From: Cyanobacteria bacterium SZAS-4
Lineage (GTDB): Bacteria; Cyanobacteriota; Vampirovibrionia; Obscuribacterales; Obscuribacteraceae
Direction of reading: 5' to 3'
Assembly: GCA_018266255.1 (NCBI GenBank)
Contig: JAFEAT010000023.1
Location: 86,657-150,656 of the forward strand
Length of the DNA: 64,000 nt
Under the pieces are notes generated by a model. It did no database searches, was not told the origin of the DNA, and saw nothing but the letters and a program-made list of their open reading frames with translations. Each line of letters starts with the position of its first letter. Positions within the stretch are counted from its first letter, which is position 1. The position numbers and the translations under genes were made by a program. This document shows positions 1 through 8,483 of this stretch, in pieces.

Positions 1-1
1 C

Positions 2-514
2 ATGATAGTTGTGTTGAATCCTCCGTCAGGCCAGGTGACTTTGATTACAACGAGTAATCAAAAGGTGTTCGGAGTAATCAAAGTTGGTGCCAATCCGAAC
101 GCAGTCGTGTTCAGCAAAGACAGTGCCTTTGCATACGTGTCCAACCGTGTTTCTAATACCGTGACGATCATCGATCTTGCCAAAAAACTAGCTGTAGGCA
201 ATATGGAAACAGGAGCTGGACCAACCGGGCTTGCGCTAACAAATGATGGTGAAAAATTGTTGGTGGCAAACGCGAAGGACAATTCGATCAGTATCTTCGA
301 CGTCGCTAAACGCACTAAGCTGCAAGATGTGAGACTTCCGCTGGATGTAGACTTCCCTAGTTCCTTGTTCCTCATGCCCGACGGCGAGCATGTTCTGGTA
401 TCGAGTGCTTCCACTGATGCCTTGGGTATTCTCAATGTTGCGAAGGCAGAATTCGAGAGGCAGCCTGTAATCGGGCATACCAGTGATGAGATGCTCTGGT
501 TGTCGCTAGATTGA
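2..514 (+). CDS. YVTN-type beta-propeller repeat protein, 5' part probably missing
   Basis: The visible 170 residues consist of about 40-residue beta-propeller repeats with phrases such as AYVSNRVSNTVTIIDL and LLVANAKDNSISIFDV, typical of YVTN/NHL-like propellers found in exported or surface proteins. The frame is open to the window edge, the first Met is at base 2, and there is no signal peptide or ribosome site, so the start probably lies upstream. Such propellers usually need 6 to 8 blades and only about four are visible. Substrate or partner cannot be inferred. The stop lies 72 bases before the likely start of the next gene on the same strand. Confidence 0.75.
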   Translation: MIVVLNPPSGQVTLITTSNQKVFGVIKVGANPNAVVFSKDSAFAYVSNRVSNTVTIIDLAKKLAVGNMETGAGPTGLALTNDGEKLLVANAKDNSISIFDVAKRTKLQDVRLPLDVDFPSSLFLMPDGEHVLVSSASTDALGILNVAKAEFERQPVIGHTSDEMLWLSLD

Positions 515-530
515 CGAGAGCTTGTATAAT
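500..530 (+). promoter_or_regulatory. Possible sigma-70 promoter for the 587 gene
   Basis: A perfect TATAAT lies at 525-530. The best -35 is TTGTCG at 500-505, but the spacer of 19 is long. The TTGACG at 511-516 is only 8 bases from the -10 and cannot serve as the -35. Position just after the upstream stop codon and about 57 bases before the next start fits a promoter. Confidence 0.35.
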
Positions 531-586
531 GGGTCGCGTTATCAAAGGAAATTGGCGCTCAGCCTCTAGAGCCCACCTTGACCAAG

Positions 587-1264
587 ATGAATAAGTCAAA
601 ACAATCAAAGTCCATTGCATCAACTTCTTTTGGAGTAGCAGTTGCTGTGGTTTTGGCAAGTTTTTCCTCGATCGTGTGCTGCCTTCCTGTCGCTGCAGAT
701 CGCATCATTCCGTTTTCCGATGACTGGTTTAATCGACAGTATGATTGGACCATTTACATGAGTCTGAGCCCGATGGACAAGTATTTGAAATATGGTGGCT
801 CTGCCATGAATCCCGTCATGCGAGTACCGATCGAATACCGATATTCACCCAACAGAAACTTCCGCAAAAATTATCCGCTAGACCGACAAAAGTACGAAGA
901 GATCTGGTATCACGACGGAAAAGCAGTTGGTTTGAAGCGTTACCAGTACTTGAATTTGAGTTCGGAAGAGCAGGGCGCGATGTATGTAGTGCCGAATCCA
1001 AAAAACGGTGAATACGTGCGAGAGCTGACCAACGCTATTGTTCGGTTGGTTCTCGACATTTACGCCAGAAGAACTATTCTCGCAACGATTGTGGTGCCTC
1101 AGGACTATTTCGAAAACTTCGCGAGCGCGCTGACTCAGTACAATTTCTTCAAGTTGACGGTCGTCTATCCGGGCGGACCGGGAAACAACATGTCGATTCA
1201 CTTGGTCTCCGAACCACAGGGCACCGAGCGATACTTTTATTATGACGACTCAGGCAGGCGATAG
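587..1264 (+). CDS. Secreted protein of unknown function, copy 1 of a two-member family
   Basis: I do not recognise this family. The N-terminus has a charged stretch followed by a hydrophobic run and ends near PVAAD, which looks like a Sec signal peptide, so the protein is probably exported. It is clearly related to the protein at 38412-39038. Both share QYDW-(T/A)-(I/M)-YM near the start of the mature part, a YEE-(I/F)-WYHD motif, a TNAIVRLVLDI/ANAVVRIMVDL helix, VVP followed by a Tyr-rich segment ending YxFF, and a final SIHL stretch. A TTG at 578 is also in frame; ATG 587 was preferred, but neither has a good ribosome site. It converges on the 1268 gene with a 3-base gap. Confidence 0.7.
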   Translation: MNKSKQSKSIASTSFGVAVAVVLASFSSIVCCLPVAADRIIPFSDDWFNRQYDWTIYMSLSPMDKYLKYGGSAMNPVMRVPIEYRYSPNRNFRKNYPLDRQKYEEIWYHDGKAVGLKRYQYLNLSSEEQGAMYVVPNPKNGEYVRELTNAIVRLVLDIYARRTILATIVVPQDYFENFASALTQYNFFKLTVVYPGGPGNNMSIHLVSEPQGTERYFYYDDSGRR

Positions 1265-1267
1265 CCG

Positions 1268-2245
1268 TTAAAATCTCAAGAAGTTTTGGTTTTGCGGGTC
1301 AGGAAACGCAGGTGGAATGGGCTGTGCACCATTTGTCTGGGCTGTAGATCCGATTTGCACCGTTTGATTGCCCTGGTGCATTTTTACGTCCATGCGACCT
1401 ACTACCTGCACCGCAGTTGGTATCTGATCGAAAGACTGCTTAACAGCTTTTCCATTTTCGAAAAACAAGTTTCCATATCTGAAAATTTCTGGATTCGCCA
1501 AGCGTGCAGGTGCAATAAGCTTTTCGACAGGTGCTGGCAGTGATGTAATTTTGAAATCGAGATTGTTATCAGGCGTCGGCAGTTTGGCGTTTATATTGCC
1601 CATGTACAAGTTGCTGCCTGGCTGAATGTATTTTGCTCGTTTGTCGTCTTCGTTTAGTTCTTCGTAGATCTCAGTGTGTTCGACGTTCGACTGCACGTCT
1701 TTAAGTGAGCCGCCATTGACCTGGAACACTTGCAAGGCGTATGTTTGCCACCAAGGCAGTCTGAAAGACGTTGTGTTCTGTGTGTGCATGTTGTAGCGTT
1801 CGACAGTGTCCTTAATCGAATTCTGTTGTAAGGCAATTTGAGTTTTTCGTTCTCTGTCAATGGCAACTGAACTCGATGAAGCTTCGTCGAAGAGCTGCTG
1901 AGCGAGAGGCGAACAGAATGACAGGAAAGAGTTGTTGGTTGTGTTTACGGTCAGTCTCGACGCGTAGCAGAGTTCTCGATTTCGCACGACGAGATTATTG
2001 ATCTGACCGATGCGATCGTCTTCGTTCATAGATTTTGCAATTGCCAGTGCCAGTTTGTCAGCCTCAGTCTGTCCACGTTTCTGTTCTGAGAGCAACAAGT
2101 AAAAGGCGAATCCGATCATGCACACTGTAAGCAGGAGCCCCACGCAAAGCAGCGTCATGGTCAACATGCTTCCGCTTTGTCTGCGGTGGGCGCGGTTGAG
2201 TTGGTGGCGCTTGATTCGAGAGTTCTTGTTGTTCGCGGCTGACAT
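1268..2245 (-). CDS. TadG-like protein with one N-terminal membrane helix
   Basis: About 325 residues. A basic N-terminus (RRQSGSM) leads into one long hydrophobic helix and then a segment rich in Q, A and D (RGQTEADKLALAIAKSMN). This arrangement matches the N-terminus of Flp-pilus TadE/TadG-like proteins, where the helix is followed by an alanine-rich stretch. The rest, rich in Asn, Gln and Thr, would lie outside the membrane. No other tad gene is visible here, so a role in pilus assembly is only an inference from the N-terminus. An alternative start lies three codons upstream at 2254. Confidence 0.5.
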   Translation of the reverse strand: MSAANNKNSRIKRHQLNRAHRRQSGSMLTMTLLCVGLLLTVCMIGFAFYLLLSEQKRGQTEADKLALAIAKSMNEDDRIGQINNLVVRNRELCYASRLTVNTTNNSFLSFCSPLAQQLFDEASSSSVAIDRERKTQIALQQNSIKDTVERYNMHTQNTTSFRLPWWQTYALQVFQVNGGSLKDVQSNVEHTEIYEELNEDDKRAKYIQPGSNLYMGNINAKLPTPDNNLDFKITSLPAPVEKLIAPARLANPEIFRYGNLFFENGKAVKQSFDQIPTAVQVVGRMDVKMHQGNQTVQIGSTAQTNGAQPIPPAFPDPQNQNFLRF

Positions 2246-2310
2246 GCGCAACATCTTACCAAATCGGGCAACTGTTGAATGGTAAAGGTTGCCAATAGCT
2301 AAGTTGGAAC

Positions 2311-3678
2311 TTAAACCTGCGCTTCGTACTGGTTGTGCACCTTGTTCAAGAATCGAGTGATGCTCGATTGGTAAAGGAGCTCGACTGTACCGACTGGACC
2401 GTTTCTTTGTTTGGCGATGATGATTTCAGCCTCGCCGCGCTTGTCGCTTTCTGGATTGTAGTATTCGTCGCGATAAATGAACATTACGATGTCTGCGTCT
2501 TGCTCGATACTGCCTGATTCTCTCAAGTCAGAGAGCATTGGTCGTTTGTTCTGTCGGGCTTCGACTGCGCGTGACAGCTGAGACAAGGCGACAACAGGAA
2601 CTGAGAGCTCACGTGCGAGCTGCTTCAAACTTCTGGAAATTTCAGATACTTCTTGGACGCGGTTGTCTGTTGCTTTTCGACCCTGCATGAGCTGGATGTA
2701 GTCGATGATGATTAGTCCCAAACCTTTCATTTCGCTTTTCAGTCGTCGACATTTTGCGCGAATTTCCAGTGAGTTGAGCATAGCTGAGTCGTCGATAAAC
2801 ACAGGAGATTCGCCGAGCTTGCCCATGGCTGTGGCCAGGTGCGTCCAGTCGTTAGTGTGCATGTGTCCGGTGCGCAATCGGTTGGCGTCGATTTGTGCTT
2901 CTGCGCACAGCATTCTTTGTACCAGTTGTTCTTTGGACATTTCTAGACTGAATATGGCAACCGGAACGTTCGCTTCGACAGCGGCGCTGTGAGCCAGGTT
3001 CAATACGAACGCTGTTTTACCCATCGATGGACGGGCTGCAATGATCACAAGGTCTGATGGTTGGAATCCTGAAGTCATTGCATCGAGATCGTAGAAACCA
3101 GTGGGAACGCCTGACAAAACATCGCGGTTCTCATAGCGCTTTTCAATCGCAGCGAATGAATCTTCAACGATGTGTTTGATATGCACCAGCTGTTGCATAT
3201 TGCGCTTTTGCGCCAAGCCAAAAACCAGATGTTCAGCCTTGTCTAGCGCGACGTCTGCGTCTGTCTCTTCGTAGCAATAGCCAACGATTTCGGTGCCGGC
3301 TTTGATCAAGTGTCGCAGCAAGGCCTTCTGTTGAACTGTTTTGGCGTAATATTCGAGATTGGCGGTTGTTGCCACTGCCAGAGAAAGATCTGTGATGTAC
3401 TGTCGTCCGCCGACGTTGTCGAGCAGACCTCCATCTTTCAGATATTGGGACAGTGTAATGATGTCGATTGGTTCGCTTCTTTCGTACAAGTCGACCATGG
3501 CGGAGTAAATCACCTGGTGAGCTTTGCGATAAAACGACTCTGCTTCTACAAGGTCGACGATGCGCGTCATGCCGTCGCCGCTTACCAGGAGGGCGCCAAG
3601 CACAGCCTGTTCTGCGTCAAGAGACTGAGGCGGCAAACGCTCTGCGCCGGATTCTGTAGGTAGCTCTGAGTTCATCAT
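2311..3678 (-). CDS. dnaB: Replicative DNA helicase DnaB
   Basis: Hexameric helicase that unwinds DNA at the replication fork, moving 5' to 3' on the lagging strand. The N-terminal domain begins at PPQSLDAEQAVLGALL. The RecA-like domain carries Walker A (ARPSMGKTAF, near residue 215), the Walker B-like LIIIDYIQLM, and the motif SQLSRAVEARQNKRPMLSDL with its Arg finger region. At 455 residues it has normal length, with no intein at the usual insertion sites. The start is one of two adjacent ATGs (3678 or 3675) behind AGGA; the longer frame to 3699 has no ribosome site. A large inverted repeat lies about 40 bases upstream. Confidence 0.97.
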   Translation of the reverse strand: MMNSELPTESGAERLPPQSLDAEQAVLGALLVSGDGMTRIVDLVEAESFYRKAHQVIYSAMVDLYERSEPIDIITLSQYLKDGGLLDNVGGRQYITDLSLAVATTANLEYYAKTVQQKALLRHLIKAGTEIVGYCYEETDADVALDKAEHLVFGLAQKRNMQQLVHIKHIVEDSFAAIEKRYENRDVLSGVPTGFYDLDAMTSGFQPSDLVIIAARPSMGKTAFVLNLAHSAAVEANVPVAIFSLEMSKEQLVQRMLCAEAQIDANRLRTGHMHTNDWTHLATAMGKLGESPVFIDDSAMLNSLEIRAKCRRLKSEMKGLGLIIIDYIQLMQGRKATDNRVQEVSEISRSLKQLARELSVPVVALSQLSRAVEARQNKRPMLSDLRESGSIEQDADIVMFIYRDEYYNPESDKRGEAEIIIAKQRNGPVGTVELLYQSSITRFLNKVHNQYEAQV

Positions 3679-3715
3679 ATTCCTATAAACGTAATTCACG
3701 AGAAATTAGTTCAAA

Positions 3716-3752
3716 TTGACCGACAGTCGTTTGTATATACGACAGCGGTCAA
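3716..3752. repeat. Inverted repeat upstream of dnaB
   Basis: TTGACCG at 3716-3722 is mirrored by CGGTCAA at 3746-3752. Inside it, GTCGT and ACGAC form a second pair of arms around TTGTATAT. The structure is about 37 bases long and sits 38 bases before the dnaB start. It could be a regulator site or an RNA hairpin in the dnaB leader. I could not place a convincing -35/-10 pair with normal spacing on either strand. Confidence 0.45.
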
Positions 3753-3946
3753 TCTGGATATCGATCAGTGCGTCTCTTCGGGTGGAGGAGCGCATGGCGA
3801 CTGGATATTAAGTTGTTTTGGTACTTATAGAATAGTGGATCGAGCTAAGTCGTGCTCTAAAAAGAAAATAGGCTTCTTCGATAAATTAATCCCAGTATAT
3901 AATTCCTTTCTGACGAGCAGCTTGCCATAGTCCCAAGATGTTGAAA

Positions 3947-3970
3947 GGGATGACGAGTAGTCGCCATCCC
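3947..3970 (-). terminator. Probable terminator after acsA
   Basis: On the minus strand, GGGATG and CATCCC form a stem with inner CGA/TCG pairs and a 4-base loop, followed by TTTC. It lies 54 bases beyond the acsA stop. The T run is short, so efficiency is uncertain. The remaining bases between 3753 and 4023 hold no gene that I can support. Confidence 0.45.
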
Positions 3971-4023
3971 CTTAATTCGCAGCCTTGAGACTCGGTGTTC
4001 TCAGTCGCTTGAGCTCCCAAACT

Positions 4024-5847
4024 TCAGTCGTCTTCGAGAGCCGAAGTATCGCCTGTAGGTAGTTTGAGTTCCCACGCTTTCAGCAAGCGTCTCATGATCT
4101 TTCCGGAGCGAGTCTTCGGCAAAGTTTCCTTTACCTCAATTTCACGTGGATAGGCATGAGCAGCCAATTGGCGTTTTGTGAACTCTTTGATCTCTTCCAG
4201 CAATTCGTCAGTTTGAACGACGCCGTTTCCGAGAACGATAAACGCTTTGATGATCTCTCCGCGCTCTGCATCAGGTTTTCCGATGACACCAGCTTCGACT
4301 ACTGCGGGATGCTCGATCAAAGCTGATTCAACTTCGAACGGTCCAACGCGGTGTCCAGCTGTATTGATCACATCGTCTGCTCGTCCGATGAACCAGAAGA
4401 AACCTTCTTCGTCTTTCACTGCGTTGTCGCCGCTGAAATACCAGCCGGGAATTTTGAAATACTCTTTGTATTTCTCTTCATTGCGCCAGACTTCTCGCAG
4501 CATCGCAGGCCAACCTGGACGCACGACTAGTTTGCCTTCTCTGCCTGGTGGCAGCTCTTCGCCGTCTTCGTCGACGATTGCGGCATAGATACCAGGCAGA
4601 GGTTTGCCCATCGAACCAGGTTTGATTGGGTTGCATGGCAAGTTGACGATCAATTGCATGCCAGTTTCGGTTTGCCACCACGTGTCGTGAATTGGCAATC
4701 CGTAGACTTTATGTCCCCAGCGCAGAACTTCAGGATTAAGTGGCTCGCCAACGCTTGTGATGTGACGCAAGCTTTCTAAGCTGTGTGCGTAGACGACGTC
4801 ATCGCCGCCTTTCATCAGCATGCGCAGCGCTGTCGGTGCTGTGTACCAGACAGTCACTTTCAATCTGTCGATCAATGAATACCAGCTAGCTGCGTCGAAT
4901 CTTCCTTCGTAACTGACGACGGAAGCGCCCAGCGACCAGGGTCCGAAGATACCATATACGGTGCCTGTAACCCAACCTGGATCGGCTGTGCACCAGTAGA
5001 TGTCGTCATCGCGCAGATCCAATACCCATTTAGAGGTCATATGGTGCCCGACGATGTCGTTGTGAACGTGCACGACACCTTTCGGTTTACCTGTGGTGCC
5101 CGATGTGTAGAGCAAGTAGAGTGGATCTTCAGGGTCCATCTGAGCGCATTGCAGCTTCTCGGATTCTCCAGCCACCAACTCTTCGTAAGTGAATTCGCGT
5201 TCACCAAGTTGTGCTTTGTCGCCACCAACAACAATGACGTATTCCAGGTCTGGAAGCTGATTTCTGATCGCGTCGAGTTTTGGTTTCAGTTGTGGATTAG
5301 TGATTATGATCTTTGCTTCGCTGTCGATGAGGCGGTCGCGCAGAGCGTCTGGTCCGAAAGCCGAGAATAGAGGTCCAGCTATTGCTCCAACTTTTGCAAT
5401 TGCGATTGTCGATGTGTACAACTCAGGCACACGCGGAAGAAAAACGAAAACGCGATCACCGCGTTCGACGCCTAATTTCTTTAGAGCGTTGCCTATTTTA
5501 TTCGATTGTTCGTAGATGTCTTGAAATGTCAGCTTTTCGATTTTATTGTTGGCGCCGACAGAGTAGAGCGCAACCTTGTTTCTGCGTCCGTCGTGGATGT
5601 GGCGGTCTACTGCGTTGTAAGCAGCATTCATCTTTCCGCCGGCAAAGTAAGAAATCTCTTTTTTTGCATCATCCCAGTTAAAAGTGGCGTATTCCTGCTC
5701 GTAGTTTTCGATGTTGGCGCGGGGCGCGGGTTTCTTGATCAACTCAGCGCGGCCCTGAGCAACTTTGCTTGCGTCTTTGTCACCAGATTGTGGTGCGGAA
5801 GCATCCTTCTTATGGGCTTTTGCAGGCTTATCAACCAGTTTCATCAT
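4024..5847 (-). CDS. acsA: Acetyl-CoA synthetase (AMP-forming)
   Basis: Activates acetate with ATP to acetyl-AMP and then acetyl-CoA. The ANL-family ATP motif YTSGTTGKPKG is at about residues 247-257, followed by DTWWQTETG, GWYFSGDNAVKDEEG and IGRADDVINTAGHRVGP. The C-terminal PKTRSGKIMRR carries the lysine (near 583) that is acetylated by Pat-like enzymes in this family. At 607 residues it matches AcsA enzymes, with a Lys/Ala-rich N-terminal extension of about 35 residues. GGAGG precedes two adjacent ATGs (5847, 5844), which decides the start against a longer frame to 5946. Together with the acyl-CoA dehydrogenase at 56.7 kb it points to acetate and fatty-acid use. Confidence 0.96.
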   Translation of the reverse strand: MMKLVDKPAKAHKKDASAPQSGDKDASKVAQGRAELIKKPAPRANIENYEQEYATFNWDDAKKEISYFAGGKMNAAYNAVDRHIHDGRRNKVALYSVGANNKIEKLTFQDIYEQSNKIGNALKKLGVERGDRVFVFLPRVPELYTSTIAIAKVGAIAGPLFSAFGPDALRDRLIDSEAKIIITNPQLKPKLDAIRNQLPDLEYVIVVGGDKAQLGEREFTYEELVAGESEKLQCAQMDPEDPLYLLYTSGTTGKPKGVVHVHNDIVGHHMTSKWVLDLRDDDIYWCTADPGWVTGTVYGIFGPWSLGASVVSYEGRFDAASWYSLIDRLKVTVWYTAPTALRMLMKGGDDVVYAHSLESLRHITSVGEPLNPEVLRWGHKVYGLPIHDTWWQTETGMQLIVNLPCNPIKPGSMGKPLPGIYAAIVDEDGEELPPGREGKLVVRPGWPAMLREVWRNEEKYKEYFKIPGWYFSGDNAVKDEEGFFWFIGRADDVINTAGHRVGPFEVESALIEHPAVVEAGVIGKPDAERGEIIKAFIVLGNGVVQTDELLEEIKEFTKRQLAAHAYPREIEVKETLPKTRSGKIMRRLLKAWELKLPTGDTSALEDD

Positions 5848-6054
5848 TACCTCCATCGCAGCCCGTCCAGGCTTGAGAGCAGTAAACCAGAGATCTCCGA
5901 AGCATCCTAAGCCCTGCGAGTTATCCGAGGACAATCTGTGCAGCAAGCTGCCCGATTTATGGCAGGGTCTGTATGCGTGAGCCCAATAGTGTAACCTTTT
6001 TTGTCATATTCGTGGGCGTGCTAGGCTAATTCAGCCTAACTGAGGTTTGATTCG

Positions 6055-6783
6055 GTGTCTTCCAGAATTGTGACGATGGAGACGAAGTGTCCCTTCGCCG
6101 ATTGTCTGAGCGTTTTTCCAATTTCATTGCCGGTCGAAGATCCCAAAGCTTCCAGACCTGTCATCGGCGCTTGTCCAGTCTGTCAGCGCCAGGCAAGCTT
6201 CAAACCTTTGACTGTGATCTCAAAGTTAGAACGAAACGTCGGACAGCAATCCGCAGTGCAAGTGGAGTCGGTGCTTTCTGTGCTAGTTGAGGATGTGCGC
6301 AGCTTGTGGAATGTCGGTTCAATCTTTCGCAGTGCCGACGGCGCAGGTTTCGGGCAATTGCATTTGTCTGGCATCACCGGATGCCCACCCAGAAAAGAAA
6401 TAGCCAAAGTAAGTCTGGGAGCCGAAGACCATTTATCCTGGAAGTATTACCTCAGTGCTGTCGACATAATTCCACAATTAAAGGCTGCCGGAGTGATGAT
6501 TGTTGGGCTTGAAAGAAATGCGGAGAGTGTCGATCTCAAGCGCATTCTAGATCAGGGGCAATTGCGCAAACCGCTCTGTTTAGTCGTTGGAAATGAAGTG
6601 ACTGGACTGTCTGTTGAGAGCCTACAACTGTGCGACGTTGTGGCTCATCTGCCGATGCGAGGATACAAAGAATCACTTAACGTCGCAGTTGCATTCGGAA
6701 TTGCCTCTTATTTGTTGTCATCCTCGTTGCTCGACGATTGCGCTGAGAACCAGAGCCAAAGCACAATTTCAACAGTTCATTAG
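6055..6783 (+). CDS. TrmH/SpoU-family RNA 2'-O-methyltransferase with N-terminal zinc ribbon
   Basis: SPOUT-fold S-adenosylmethionine-dependent methyltransferase that probably modifies tRNA or rRNA. All three SpoU motifs are visible: NVGSIFRSADGAGF near residue 85, LVVGNEVTGLS near 180, and LPMRGYKESLNVAVAFGI near 200; the last forms part of the knotted cofactor site. Unusually, the first 45 residues contain CPFADC and CPVC pairs that look like a zinc ribbon and may bind RNA. The start is GTG at 6055 behind GAGG with 9 bases spacing; an ATG at 6076 is possible but would leave only the CPFADC pair close to the N-terminus. The exact target nucleotide cannot be predicted. Confidence 0.85.
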   Translation: MSSRIVTMETKCPFADCLSVFPISLPVEDPKASRPVIGACPVCQRQASFKPLTVISKLERNVGQQSAVQVESVLSVLVEDVRSLWNVGSIFRSADGAGFGQLHLSGITGCPPRKEIAKVSLGAEDHLSWKYYLSAVDIIPQLKAAGVMIVGLERNAESVDLKRILDQGQLRKPLCLVVGNEVTGLSVESLQLCDVVAHLPMRGYKESLNVAVAFGIASYLLSSSLLDDCAENQSQSTISTVH

Positions 6784-6848
6784 TTTGCGTTGCTGGATCG
6801 AACGGCTCTTATTCGCTACGATCTCACTACAATTTCAAGGGGATTGAT

Positions 6849-7193
6849 ATGACGCTTGACTGGCACTACCACCGCAATGGATGCGTGACTTGCGCAAAAG
6901 CGCAAGATTTTTTGACTCGCAAAAAAGTGAAAGCGACAACGACTGTAGATGCGAAGAAGACACGTATCGGACCAGATGAAGCCGTGGCAATGGCTCGCAA
7001 ATTTGACGAGATTTATGCGAGCAAAGGCACCAAGCTTGTGCATTTGGATTTAAAGAACGAGAAGGTCGATGATGAACAATTGAAGGGATTGATCATCGGA
7101 CCATCAGGCAATCTGCGTGCTCCAACTCTGCAGGTCGGAAAAATTTTGCTGATTGGATTCAATGAAGAAAGCTATTCAAAAGTATTGAAATAA
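6849..7193 (+). CDS. ArsC/Spx-like thioredoxin-fold protein
   Basis: 114 residues. The N-terminal HRNGCVTCAKAQDFL puts a CxxC in the position of the thioredoxin active site, and the C-terminal half has LRAPTLQVGKILLIGF, with the cis-Pro (AP-T) typical of ArsC/Spx-like proteins. It may reduce a small substrate or act as a redox-sensing regulator; the arsenate reductase Arg triad is not evident, so arsenate reductase is not claimed. GGGG lies 8 to 11 bases before the ATG. It follows the methyltransferase gene by 65 bases on the same strand and may be co-transcribed. Confidence 0.7.
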   Translation: MTLDWHYHRNGCVTCAKAQDFLTRKKVKATTTVDAKKTRIGPDEAVAMARKFDEIYASKGTKLVHLDLKNEKVDDEQLKGLIIGPSGNLRAPTLQVGKILLIGFNEESYSKVLK

Positions 7194-7203
7194 GTTGCAG
7201 ATG

Positions 7204-8199
7204 CTAATTGCTGGCAAAGAGAGCCAGATATTCTTGTCTTTCTGATGGGCTGAGAAACGAAGCGTTGATCGAATTCATCGCCAATGTTTTGAGATCTGCT
7301 TGTTTAAGATCCAGTGCCTCAGAAATACTCCTGAAGTTCTCACCGATGTATCCTCCGAAATAGGCTGGATCATCCGAGTTTATTGTTGCCTTTAAACCAG
7401 CATCCAGCATCTTTTTGATGTTGTGATCTTTCATCTGGTCGAATACACGCAGTTTTATGTTGGAAAGTGGACACACCGTCAGTGGTGTCGCCGACTCAAC
7501 TAGATGTTGAACAAGTTTTGCGTCTTCCATACTTCTCACGCCATGGTCGATTCGTTTCACTTTTAAAATATTGAGAGCTTCCCAGACGTACTCGGCAGGA
7601 CCTTCTTCACCTGCGTGCGCAGTCGCTTCAAAGCCGGCCGCTCTTGCTTTGGCAAATACGTCGGCAAACTTTGAGGGCGGGTTGCCGCGTTCTGCTGAGT
7701 CCAGTCCGACTGCAACAATTCGCTCGCCAAATGGGATAGCCTGATCGAGTGTCTCCATCGCTGATTCAGCACTAAGATCACGCAAAAAGCACATGATCAT
7801 TTTGCTTGTGATCCCGAAGTTTTTCTTGCTGTCTTTGATAGCCGCCCAGAGTCCATCGATCACTGTGCTGAATGGCACGCCGCGCTGCGTGTGTGCTTGT
7901 GGATCGAAAAATATTTCTGCGTGCACGACGTTCTGTTTGCTCGCTTTTTCGAAGTATGCGTTTGCCAGTTCGGCAAAGTCTTCTTCGGTTCTAAGCACGT
8001 TCATGCAGGCGTAGTACAAATCTAGAAAAGACTGCAGGTCAGTGAATTGATATGCCTTTCGTAAAGACTCAACAGAATCGTATGGCAACTTCACCTTATT
8101 GCGCTCGGCCATCTGAAATATGAGTTCGGGCTCGAATGTACCTTCTATATGAAGATGTAGTTCTGCCTTTGGCAATTTGGCAATGAAGTTATCGATCAT
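7204..8199 (-). CDS. Adenine deaminase (Aah1-like, adenosine deaminase superfamily)
   Basis: Hydrolytic deaminase of the metal-dependent amidohydrolase fold, converting adenine to hypoxanthine for purine salvage. Metal and substrate residues are seen in order: KAELHLHIEG (HxH), HAGEEG (His, catalytic Glu), KRIDHG (His) and INSDDPAYFGG (Asp pair). The phrases FTDLQSFLDLYY and VGLDSAERGNPPSKF are characteristic of the adenine-specific subgroup rather than the adenosine deaminases, so adenine is the more likely substrate. At 331 residues it is full length. It converges with the ArsC-like gene, 10 bases apart. Confidence 0.88.
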   Translation of the reverse strand: MIDNFIAKLPKAELHLHIEGTFEPELIFQMAERNKVKLPYDSVESLRKAYQFTDLQSFLDLYYACMNVLRTEEDFAELANAYFEKASKQNVVHAEIFFDPQAHTQRGVPFSTVIDGLWAAIKDSKKNFGITSKMIMCFLRDLSAESAMETLDQAIPFGERIVAVGLDSAERGNPPSKFADVFAKARAAGFEATAHAGEEGPAEYVWEALNILKVKRIDHGVRSMEDAKLVQHLVESATPLTVCPLSNIKLRVFDQMKDHNIKKMLDAGLKATINSDDPAYFGGYIGENFRSISEALDLKQADLKTLAMNSINASFLSPSERQEYLALFASN

Positions 8200-8321
8200 C
8201 TGGGCTCACTTGGAAATTGTAGGTAAACGCTAAGAGGTTAGCAGGTTTTTTTCTAAGTCGGGTAAGGCTTTGCGGTCTTTATTCGATCGATTTTGGGTAG
8301 GTTTCGAGAATACGCTGTCCA

Positions 8322-8427
8322 GATTGAACCGTTGTCGGTTGAGTTTGAAAACGATTTCCAAACTGAACCGTTGTCGGTTGAGTTTTTGAAAACGATTTCC
8401 AAAATGAACCGAGAACGGTTGAATTTT
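8322..8427. repeat. Palindromic repeat cluster A (3 units)
   Basis: Three units of the window-wide family: GAACCGTTGTCGGTTGAGTT near 8322-8346 and 8360-8386, and a variant GAACCGAGAACGGTTGAATT at 8405-8427. Units 1 to 3 are linked by a repeated AAAACGATTTCCAAA spacer. Each core is AACCG-N4-CGGTT and can form a short hairpin. They lie between the adenine deaminase start and the 8438 hairpin. Confidence 0.8.
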
Positions 8428-8437
8428 GGGACGAAAA

Positions 8438-8460
8438 AAAAGGCGCCCTTGGCGCCTTTT
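8438..8460. terminator. Bidirectional intrinsic terminator
   Basis: AAAAGGCGCC and GGCGCCTTTT form a perfect 10-bp stem with a 3-base loop; the upstream A run gives a T run on the minus strand. It ends the minus-strand small membrane gene (8484-8738) and could also stop plus-strand readthrough. Confidence 0.8.
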
Positions 8461-8483
8461 CGAACTTTCGATGAATTTGCGAA

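Noticed and set aside
511..530. Promoter with TTGACG and TATAAT
   Set aside because: The spacer is only 8 bases, far from the 16 to 18 needed, so the TTGACG cannot be the -35 of that -10.
2311..3678. Intein in dnaB
   Set aside because: The P-loop and following motifs are continuous and the length is normal.
6849..7193. Arsenate reductase
   Set aside because: The fold fits, but the Arg residues needed for arsenate binding are not evident and no ars gene is near.
7204..8199. Adenosine deaminase
   Set aside because: The subgroup phrases (FTDLQSFLD, LDSAERGNPP) fit adenine deaminase better; the two share the catalytic residues, so adenosine is not fully excluded.
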